A stretch of DNA of 7,666 nt from a bacterium UBP11_UBA4055 (GTDB lineage: Bacteria > UBA4055), in NCBI GenBank assembly GCA_002382735.1, contig DFZN01000058.1, forward strand, positions 13,651 through 21,316, given 5' to 3'. A program made the translations under genes and the position numbers. The notes beneath the pieces were generated by a model. It was given only the letters and a program-made list of their open reading frames with translations. It did no database searches and was not told where the DNA came from. Below, piece by piece: positions 1 through 5,042 of this stretch. The first letter of the stretch is position 1. The number at the start of each line of letters is the position of its first letter.

Positions 1-1115
1 GAAATTACCGTATTCTCATTCGCCAGAATGAAGAGCTTTATCAGCACGAAAGCAGTTCCCGCGCCTGCTATGAGCCCGTAGAAAATATATTTAGCGTACT
101 GGAAAAGCCAGATTATGATGATATCGTTCTCGTAAGCTCCGATCGCCATCTGAATACCGATCTCGCGTCTTAAATAGAGAAGCATGTACCTGATCTGATT
201 CTGGACGAAAAGCACTATCACGAGAAGTATGAACGCAATGGGCAGGAACAGAAAGTAATCGAGCATGGATATGTACCTGTTGATCGTTCTGAAGATGTCG
301 TTCTCGTTCTCAAGTATCCGGTAACCCTTATTTTCAATAATGTCCGAACCTTTGATCATATCGGCCGAAGTTTTAAAATAGACCTTTATATTAGCCAGAG
401 TAACCTGAGCACCTATCTTTTCCGCGACCTGCCTGAGCGTGACCTCGGGTATCGTCAGTCCGAGAAAGGGAACATCTTTGTCGGTACCTATCACCGTTAC
501 CTTCATCTTGTGCGATTTGCCTGTGCCTGAACTTATCGTGCTTTCGCCGATCTTGAGATCGAACCTTCTGCCGACAAGTATCTTTTCCGTCATTTTAGGC
601 AGGTCGTTCGCGGGAGCAAAGCTTGAATTGTAAATGTCGAGCAGCTTGGACGAGGCAATTGAGCGTATGTTATCGGTATTTTTTTTACTGTACCAGAGAC
701 CTTTGAACGGCCTGTCCTCCCCGAATATCGAAAGGTCAGTCCCGTAGCCAAAGTCGAAGAGCTGTCCGCTCATGTGTGCAGGCGCGTCAAGGCTGTATGT
801 CGGGCTCGCTTCAGTCACGCCTTCAAGCGAATTGAAAAATCCGAGGTCTTTATCGCCGAGATCTCCCTTCCCGAAAAACGATGGTGTGTTGAACTTGAAA
901 ACCCCGATGTCGGTCTCTTTTGGCGCGATCGTAATAAAAGTGTTGCTGTCCGAGCTGAATATTTTCTTTATCGTCGAATGGAATGTCGATGAAAAGGATA
1001 TGATGAAAAAAAGCAGGAAGAACATCAGGGAGAAGACGGTGAAGACCTGCAGCCTGAAGCTGTTCTTGTGCCTGAAATAAGTTTCAGAGATATTTATAAG
1101 GCTCTTTAGTTTCAT
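1..1115 (-). CDS. MacB/FtsX-family ABC transporter permease, 3' end outside the window
   Basis: Reading the minus strand from the ATG at 1115 gives 371 codons with no stop before the window edge, so the C-terminus is missing. Residues about 24-43 form a first membrane segment (VFTVFSLMFFLLFFIISFSS). Residues about 44-283 form a large soluble, presumably extracytoplasmic domain like the MacB core domain. Residues about 285-310 form a second membrane segment. It is followed by the FtsX-type cytoplasmic motif RREIGIQMAIGA (about 316-327) and a third hydrophobic stretch. This order (TM, large outer domain, TM, REIG motif, TM) is typical of the MacB/LolC/FtsX permease family, which works mechanically with a separate ATPase in lipoprotein or substrate extrusion or envelope signalling. 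The start is supported by AAGGAAGG at 1119-1126. The gene follows tupC by 54 bases with no terminator visible, so co-transcription is possible. The substrate cannot be told, and no partner ATPase of the right type is in the window; TupC belongs to an importer. Confidence 0.85.
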   Translation of the reverse strand, partial: MKLKSLINISETYFRHKNSFRLQVFTVFSLMFFLLFFIISFSSTFHSTIKKIFSSDSNTFITIAPKETDIGVFKFNTPSFFGKGDLGDKDLGFFNSLEGVTEASPTYSLDAPAHMSGQLFDFGYGTDLSIFGEDRPFKGLWYSKKNTDNIRSIASSKLLDIYNSSFAPANDLPKMTEKILVGRRFDLKIGESTISSGTGKSHKMKVTVIGTDKDVPFLGLTIPEVTLRQVAEKIGAQVTLANIKVYFKTSADMIKGSDIIENKGYRILENENDIFRTINRYISMLDYFLFLPIAFILLVIVLFVQNQIRYMLLYLRREIGIQMAIGAYENDIIIIWLFQYAKYIFYGLIAGAGTAFVLIKLFILANENTVI

Positions 1116-1169
1116 TTTCCTTCCTTATACAAGAGGGAAAGTAAGAAAGTTTTAGGCGAATTGCCACAA

Positions 1170-2186
1170 TTAATTGACGACTTTTACGGCTGTGGCTTTG
1201 AAAAGAAGATAGACGGGGCTGCCCTTGGCGAGTTTCATTTCTTCAAGGGAGTTCTTGGTGATTAGGACTGTGAAATCTTCGCCGGCTGATACCGTAAGCT
1301 GAACCGATGATGGAGTTTCTGTTATCGACTGAACTGTGCCGGGAAGACAGTTACGGGCAGATGTGTGAACTTCGGATAAGGACAGGATTATTTCATCGGG
1401 ATCGATGGCCAGGCTGACTTTGCCTTTCTGTTCGTGATCGTATGAAAAGTAGAGGTGATCTATTTTGTCGTTGAAGAAGCGGTAGAGCCTGTCTCCGGTT
1501 TTTTCTGCCGAGCCTGAAAGGACATTTTCGCGCGGGATACTCGAGACCCTGCCGTCGATGACAGCTATCAGTTCAGGCGACATTCTGTACGCTTCCTCTT
1601 TATGGTGCGAGCAGAATATGATCGTCGAGCCTTTTTCCCTGTTGTACGAAGTGAGAATGTCAGCTAAAAGTTCTCTGCCGCGTGTGTCGAGGCCGGCGGA
1701 AGGTTCGTCAAGAATGTAAACGGGGGTATCCAGAACCAGATTCCGGGCGAGGCGGACGCGCTGGGATTCGCCGCCGGAAAGACCCTGCAGGCTCCTCTTG
1801 GCCAGGTGTCCGATTTCCAGACGCTCAAGCATTTCGTTTACCCGTTTTGTGATGTCGGCAGGCAAAACGCCTCTGATCTTGAGAGCATAAGCCGCGTTGT
1901 CATAGACGGAGCGCTGAAAGAGCCTGCTGTCCTGAAGCATGAAGCTGATCTTCCGGCGCTGTTTAAGAAGCTTTTCCGCGTCCGCCCGGTTTACCTTTTC
2001 GCCGTCGAACTCAACCGAGCCGGTTGACGGTTTAAGCTGTAGGCCGATGATCTTTAGCAGAGTGGATTTGCCTGAACCGTTCGGTCCGGTCAGGCAGTAA
2101 ATGCGGCCTTTCTCCAGTTCCAGCCGACCGGGGTCAAGCGTAAAGTTCCCGTAAGAGATCCTTGTGTCGTCCAGTAGGAACATCAT
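1170..2186 (-). CDS. tupC: Tungstate ABC transporter ATP-binding protein with C-terminal TOBE-like domain
   Basis: This 338-residue ATPase would sit on the cytoplasmic face of the TupB permease and power tungstate import. All nucleotide-binding motifs are present: Walker A GPNGSGKST (34-42), Q-loop Gln85 (MLQDSRLF), ABC signature LSGGESQRVRLA (136-147), Walker B and catalytic Glu in YILDEP (157-162), and the switch His in CSHH (192-195). The last 60 or so residues (about 279-338, from LPGTVQSI to the end) look like a TOBE/Mop-type small-ligand domain, as in ModC, where such domains bind oxyanion. It may let the ATPase sense tungstate or molybdate. The first ATG (2186) overlaps the tupB stop in ATGA. 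A second ATG follows immediately at 2183, so either could be used. Only a weak AGGA lies upstream, in keeping with translational coupling. The family could also be molybdate-specific; the neighbours favour tungstate. Confidence 0.9.
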   Translation of the reverse strand: MMFLLDDTRISYGNFTLDPGRLELEKGRIYCLTGPNGSGKSTLLKIIGLQLKPSTGSVEFDGEKVNRADAEKLLKQRRKISFMLQDSRLFQRSVYDNAAYALKIRGVLPADITKRVNEMLERLEIGHLAKRSLQGLSGGESQRVRLARNLVLDTPVYILDEPSAGLDTRGRELLADILTSYNREKGSTIIFCSHHKEEAYRMSPELIAVIDGRVSSIPRENVLSGSAEKTGDRLYRFFNDKIDHLYFSYDHEQKGKVSLAIDPDEIILSLSEVHTSARNCLPGTVQSITETPSSVQLTVSAGEDFTVLITKNSLEEMKLAKGSPVYLLFKATAVKVVN

Positions 2187-2884
2187 TCGGCCGTCCTGTA
2201 AAGTTTAGTGAACTTGAGGAAGGTGAAATTTATGGCGAAAGCGACGGCGAGAAGCACTATACCGAGCGCGATGCTCAGGCCGAACTCTCCCTTGCTCGTC
2301 TCAAGCGCGATGGCGGTCGTTATTGTCCTCGTATAGTTCCTCAGGTTTCCTCCCAGCATCATCGAGACACCTACTTCTGCGAAAACCCTCGAGAATGCGG
2401 TGATGAGGCAGGCAGCCACACCAAAGCGGGCTTCGGAAAAAAAGATCATAAGCTGCTGTTTTTTGTCGGCGCCCAGAGACGAAGCTGTCTCTCTGACGCT
2501 TTTATCAAGAGCCCTTATGGTTGACACAGTAAGAGATATAACGACGGGCAGTATCAGCAAAGTCTGACCTATAACGACCGCTACCTGCGTGAAAAGAAGC
2601 GCAAGATCGCCAAGCGGACCTCTTCTCGAAAGAACAGCGTAAACAAAAAGCCCGACTACTACGGTAGGAACGGACATAAGGCTGTTTGATATCGTTATGA
2701 TCATGTCCCGTCCCCTGAACCTTTTCAGGACAAGAAAGAACGCCGCCGGCACGCCCAGAAATGATGCCAGCAGCGTCGAAATACTGCTCAGCTTAACGGA
2801 TAGCCAGACTATACTCCAGAACTCTCCGTCTCCGGATACGATCAGGCGCATGGCCTCTGATATTCCGCCAAAAATATAGTCCAA
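2183..2884 (-). CDS. tupB: Tungstate ABC transporter permease, TTG start
   Basis: This 233-residue inner-membrane permease should form the homodimeric channel of the TupABC importer. Hydrophobic segments fall at about 22-53, 61-86, 93-123, 154-177 and 201-225. The cytoplasmic EAA-type coupling loop that contacts the ATPase is at about 132-152 (ETASSLGADKK). The stretch from EVGVSMMLGGN (170-180) through TRTITTAIALETSKG (185-199) is the part I recognise most strongly as TupB/WtpB-like. The start is a TTG directly after the tupA TAA, with no gap and no clear Shine-Dalgarno. I keep it because the N-terminus (IFGGISEAMRLIVSGDGE) lines up with the usual TupB start. The next in-frame ATG, at residue 12, would cut into that conserved helix. 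Translation probably depends on ribosomes finishing tupA. Confidence 0.9.
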   Translation of the reverse strand: MDYIFGGISEAMRLIVSGDGEFWSIVWLSVKLSSISTLLASFLGVPAAFFLVLKRFRGRDMIITISNSLMSVPTVVVGLFVYAVLSRRGPLGDLALLFTQVAVVIGQTLLILPVVISLTVSTIRALDKSVRETASSLGADKKQQLMIFFSEARFGVAACLITAFSRVFAEVGVSMMLGGNLRNYTRTITTAIALETSKGEFGLSIALGIVLLAVAFAINFTFLKFTKLYRTAE

Positions 2885-3721
2885 TTATTTTGCCGCTCTC
2901 GGGTTTTTAAAGTTCGGGAAATAAAGCTGTTCGCCTTTGATCTTATAGTCGGCGATCATTTTCTGTCCTCTTTCGGAAGTAAAATACTCTATCATTTTCA
3001 TGGCGAGATCGTACTTGACAGAAGGATATTTTTCAGGATTTACAGCGATCATTCCGTACGGATTTAAAAGTTCGTCATCACCTTCGTAAAGCAGCACAAG
3101 TCTTGTGTTCTCTTTCTGGAAATTGTAAGTAGCCCTGTCGAGCATGACATAGCCGTTCTTTTCATCGGCGATCTTCAAAGTCGCGGCCATTCCCTGACCT
3201 GCTTCCATGTACCATGAATCCTTTCCGCTTTCCGGTTTTGTTTTCAGCTTTTTCCAGAACGACATTTCTCTCTTATGAGTGCCGGAATCATCGCCTCTTG
3301 AAATGAAAGGCTGTTCCGCTTCGGCGATCTTTTTACAAACTTCGGTTGCCGATTTGGCGTTCTTTATGCCTGCGGGATCTTCTTTCGGGCCCATGAAAAG
3401 AAAATCGTTGTACATGACATCCTGTCGGTTCACGCCCCATCCCTCCGCCACGAACTGGTCTTCGGCTGCTCTCGCGTGAACTAAGATCAGGTCGGCATTT
3501 CCGTCTTTAGCGACCTGAATTGCTTTTCCTGTGCCCAGAGAAAGGCTGTGAACCTTGCAGTTGTTCTCTTTCTCGAACGGCGCAAGCATGTAGTCCAGAA
3601 GACCTGTTTCATAAGTGCTTGTGGTCGTCGAGAGGATCACTTTTACCGGTTCTTTATCTTCGGTAAAAGCAGAGGAAGCCAGGATGAGAAGCCCCAGCAT
3701 CATTGCGGTCATTTTTTTCAT
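2885..3721 (-). CDS. tupA: Tungstate-binding periplasmic/lipid-facing protein TupA
   Basis: This 278-residue solute-binding protein should capture tungstate outside the membrane and deliver it to TupB. A signal peptide covers about residues 1-20 (MKKMTAMMLGLLILASSAFT); no lipobox cysteine is seen. The mature start carries STTTSTYETGL (31-41), the TTTS oxyanion-binding signature of TupA. It is followed by LGTGKAI (62-68), ADLILVHA (76-83), SRGDDSGTHKRE (141-152) and, later, YVMLDRATY, all characteristic of TupA rather than ModA. I place the start at the ATG at 3721, preceded by a well-spaced AAGGAG (3727-3732, boundary approximate by a base). A longer reading from a GTG at 3736 adds five residues, but those codons are themselves the Shine-Dalgarno, so that start is unlikely. 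First gene of the tupABC run, expressed from a long structured leader that appears to control access to this ribosome site. Confidence 0.93.
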   Translation of the reverse strand: MKKMTAMMLGLLILASSAFTEDKEPVKVILSTTTSTYETGLLDYMLAPFEKENNCKVHSLSLGTGKAIQVAKDGNADLILVHARAAEDQFVAEGWGVNRQDVMYNDFLFMGPKEDPAGIKNAKSATEVCKKIAEAEQPFISRGDDSGTHKREMSFWKKLKTKPESGKDSWYMEAGQGMAATLKIADEKNGYVMLDRATYNFQKENTRLVLLYEGDDELLNPYGMIAVNPEKYPSVKYDLAMKMIEYFTSERGQKMIADYKIKGEQLYFPNFKNPRAAK

Positions 3722-3727
3722 TTGTTT

Positions 3728-3765
3728 CTCCTTCACATTTAGTTTTTAACTATATGCGAATGGAA
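3728..3765 (-). promoter_or_regulatory. Hairpin that hides the tupA Shine-Dalgarno (expression platform)
   Basis: On the minus strand, three stacked helices can form: TAGTT with AACTA around an AAA loop, then TTCGCAT with ATGTGAA, then TTCC with GGAG. Only one A-A mismatch and one bulged A interrupt them, giving 16 pairs in total, two of them G-U. All six bases of the tupA Shine-Dalgarno (AAGGAG) lie inside the 3' arm, so this fold should block ribosome entry. The 5' arm (ATTCC) is the same stretch that can pair with the upstream GGAAAGGAG. The pairing was traced by hand; energies were not computed. Confidence 0.65.
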
Positions 3766-3798
3766 TGAGTATTCAGCTGCTGAATTTTTCTCCTTTCC
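3762..3798 (-). promoter_or_regulatory. Alternative (anti-sequestering) hairpin in the tupA leader
   Basis: GGAAAGGAG (3790-3798) can pair with CTCATTCC (3762-3769) through GGAA/TTCC and GAG/CTC. This encloses a short perfect hairpin, ATTCAG-CAG-CTGAAT (3771-3785). The fold uses the same TTCC that the Shine-Dalgarno hairpin needs, and the same GGAAAGGAG that closes the putative aptamer, so it excludes both. Formation would leave GGAG of the tupA ribosome site free. No run of T follows, so it is not an intrinsic terminator. Hand-traced inference. Confidence 0.5.
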
Positions 3799-3880
3799 AA
3801 ACGCGGGAGGCTGAACTCTTTCGGGTTCAACCCGTCGGTTACGCGCCATAGGCATGACCCTTAGACAGCGGAACTCGGAG
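3790..3880 (-). ncRNA. Putative Moco/Tuco-type riboswitch aptamer upstream of tupA
   Basis: The minus-strand leader shows a series of elements that I recognise from the molybdenum-cofactor riboswitch class: CTCCG (3876-3880), CCGA (3835-3838), GCCTCCCG (3804-3811) and GGAAAGGAG (3790-3798). CTCC at the 5' end can close on GGAG at the 3' end as P1. Inside are two arms. The first (about 3842-3870) has CCGC/GCG pairs, then TCTAAG facing TATGG. This differs by one base from the 11-nucleotide GNRA receptor, and that change keeps a wobble pair. The second (about 3804-3834) has a TGAAC/GTTCA stem capped by a C-GAAA-G tetraloop. A GNRA loop plus receptor fits a docked tertiary fold. The span of about 90 bases is short for the class. 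As I recall, compact members lacking one stem (P3) were proposed to sense tungsten cofactor, which would suit a tungstate transporter. Class assignment is by memory of the consensus and no covariance search was run. Preceded directly by a promoter and followed by a switchable SD hairpin. Confidence 0.72.
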
Positions 3881-3898
3881 CAGTTTATTAACCGGTGA

Positions 3899-3927
3899 AA
3901 TGTAAGATTTTAGAATTTTTAAGTCAA
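3899..3927 (-). promoter_or_regulatory. Putative promoter of the tup operon
   Basis: TTGACT (3922-3927) and TACATT (3899-3904) are spaced by 17 bases on the minus strand, matching five and four of six consensus positions for a sigma-70 promoter. The expected start near 3892 lies only about a dozen bases before the CTCCG of the putative aptamer, so the transcript would begin with the riboswitch. The box sits just after the terminator of the preceding gene. Confidence 0.6.
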
Positions 3928-3932
3928 GTTAT

Positions 3933-3956
3933 AAAAAAAGCCGGAAATTCCGGCTT
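3933..3956 (-). terminator. Intrinsic terminator of the sigma factor gene
   Basis: The inverted repeat AAGCCGG / CCGGCTT (3938-3956), with a five-base loop or tighter, is followed on the minus strand by a run of T (3933-3939). It begins a few bases after the sigma factor stop codon. On the plus strand only a few T follow the hairpin, so it is mainly a minus-strand terminator that insulates the tup operon from the gene upstream. Confidence 0.88.
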
Positions 3957-3961
3957 AAAAG

Positions 3962-4819
3962 TTATCTGTCAAGATACATCTTGAGAGTCTTCGATCTGGA
4001 TTTATGCCTCAATCTCTGAAGCGCTTTTTCTTTGATCTGTCTGATCCTTTCCCTTGTCAGAGAAAGTTCCTGGCCGATCTCCTCAAGCGTGAGCGGTTCA
4101 TAGCGGTCAATGCCGAAATACATCGTAATGACCTCTTTTTCTCTCTTTGAAAGTGTGGCGAGTGCCCTTTCGATCTCAACCGAAAGCGAGAAGTCCGTAA
4201 TCTCGGAATCAGGCTGCGGAGACTGGTCGGATTTCAGTACATCGATAAGTCTGTTGTCCTCTCCGTCCTTGATCGGCGAGTCGATGGAAAGATGCTGTCC
4301 GGATATCTTTAATGTGTTGTATATCTCGTCTTCGGTCGTGTCCATGATGCCGGCGATCTCTTCCATGGTCGGTTCTCTTTCGAACTTGTTCTGCAGAGCA
4401 GACCTTGTTTTGTGTATCTTGTTCAGTACGGATATCTTGTTCGACGGAAGCCTTACGACCCTTGACTGCTCAGCCAGAGCCTGAAGAATCGACTGTCTGA
4501 TCCACCATACTGCGTATGAGATGAATTTGTAGCCTTTCGTCTCATCGAACCTTGAAGCGGCTTTTATCAGACCGAGATTTCCCTCATTGATAAGATCGTT
4601 GAAGCTAAGACCCTGATTTTTGTACTGTTTAGCCACAGACACAACGAATCTGAGATTCGACTTTATCATTTTTTCTTTTGCTTTCTGTGCCTTTACGCCT
4701 TTTGTCTTCATGATCCTGGTCAGTTCGACCTCTTCATCAGCGGTGAGAAGGTTTTCCCTGCTGATTTCTTTGAGATATTCGTTGAGTGATTTGTTGGAAC
4801 GATATCCTACATACATCAT
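3962..4819 (-). CDS. Sigma-70 family RNA polymerase sigma factor, primary type without region 1.1
   Basis: This 285-residue protein directs RNA polymerase to promoters. Region 1.2 is at about 11-38 (SLNEYLKEISRENLLTADEE). Region 2 runs from about 53 to 125, including FNDLINEGNLGLIKA (73-87), which contacts core polymerase, and YKFISYAVWWIRQSI (97-111) for -10 recognition and melting, ending at VVRLP. Region 3 follows (EREPTMEEIAGIM). Region 4.2 (about 243-271, LTLEEIGQELSLTRERIRQI) reads the -35 box. The length of about 285 and lack of an acidic region 1.1 match the RpoD/SigA of Bacteroidota and related lineages, so it may be the housekeeping factor, although a group 2 paralogue cannot be excluded. 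ATG codons at 4819 and 4816 are both possible; AGGAAGG ends 10 bases before the first. It is transcribed alone, ends in a strong terminator, and faces ppdK across a divergent promoter region. Confidence 0.9.
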   Translation of the reverse strand: MMYVGYRSNKSLNEYLKEISRENLLTADEEVELTRIMKTKGVKAQKAKEKMIKSNLRFVVSVAKQYKNQGLSFNDLINEGNLGLIKAASRFDETKGYKFISYAVWWIRQSILQALAEQSRVVRLPSNKISVLNKIHKTRSALQNKFEREPTMEEIAGIMDTTEDEIYNTLKISGQHLSIDSPIKDGEDNRLIDVLKSDQSPQPDSEITDFSLSVEIERALATLSKREKEVITMYFGIDRYEPLTLEEIGQELSLTRERIRQIKEKALQRLRHKSRSKTLKMYLDR

Positions 4820-4846
4820 AATACGATTACCTTCCTTTTTGAAAAA

Positions 4847-4852
4847 ATTATA
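4847..4852 (-). promoter_or_regulatory. Possible -10 box of the sigma factor gene
   Basis: An exact TATAAT lies on the minus strand about 28 bases before the start codon of the sigma factor gene. The sequence at the expected -35 distance is AGGCAC, a poor match, so this is only a candidate. The rest of the 223-base divergent gap (4820-5042) is AT-rich, and I see no hairpin of note or small gene in it. Confidence 0.3.
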
Positions 4853-4965
4853 GCTATTTTAAATAGTTTGTGCCTGCGGCAACGAACTCCCAAAGATAAC
4901 GAAAAAAAACTGAAAAAGCAACATAAATATTAAGAAACTTCAACGAAATTATAATATTATTTGTG

Positions 4966-4994
4966 TTGACTTTGACCTGAGAATTTCTTAAATT
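4966..4994 (+). promoter_or_regulatory. Putative ppdK promoter
   Basis: TTGACT (4966-4971) and TAAATT (4989-4994) are separated by 17 bases on the plus strand, five and four matches of six to the sigma-70 consensus. The expected start is near 5001, giving a leader of about 42 bases. The layout (TTGACTT then 17 bases) is the same as at the tup promoter, and the upstream flank is AT-rich as an UP element would be. Confidence 0.55.
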
Positions 4995-5031
4995 CCGCAC
5001 GCTTTGAAAACGATTGCAAAAACATTAAAAT

Positions 5032-5038
5032 AAGGTGG
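5032..5038 (+). promoter_or_regulatory. Ribosome binding site of ppdK
   Basis: AAGGTGG lies four bases before the ATG at 5043. Its position fixes that ATG as the start, in agreement with the conserved N-terminus of the protein. Confidence 0.7.
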
Positions 5039-5042
5039 AAGA

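Noticed and set aside
439..1080. Plus-strand open frames opposite the MacB/FtsX-type permease
   Set aside because: The minus-strand frame is continuous and shows family domains, whereas these translations have no recognisable features.
3734..3736. GTG start for tupA five codons upstream of the chosen ATG
   Set aside because: The GTG-AAG-GAG codons overlap the Shine-Dalgarno that serves the ATG at 3721, and no separate ribosome site precedes the GTG.
3771..3785. Perfect hairpin ATTCAG-CAG-CTGAAT considered as a transcription terminator
   Set aside because: It has low GC content and no run of T follows it on either strand; it fits better as part of the alternative leader fold.
3786..3798. GGAAAGGAG as a Shine-Dalgarno for a leader peptide
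   Set aside because: No ATG, GTG or TTG with a meaningful frame lies at a suitable distance; the bases have a better role in RNA pairing.
3815..3845. GGGTTCAACCC on the plus strand as a tRNA T-arm
   Set aside because: The loop would have five bases rather than seven, and no acceptor, D or anticodon arms flank it.
3780..3890. TPP (THI-box) or cobalamin riboswitch on either strand
   Set aside because: The key conserved boxes of those classes (CTGAGA with ACCTGATCTGG; GCCACTG box) are absent.
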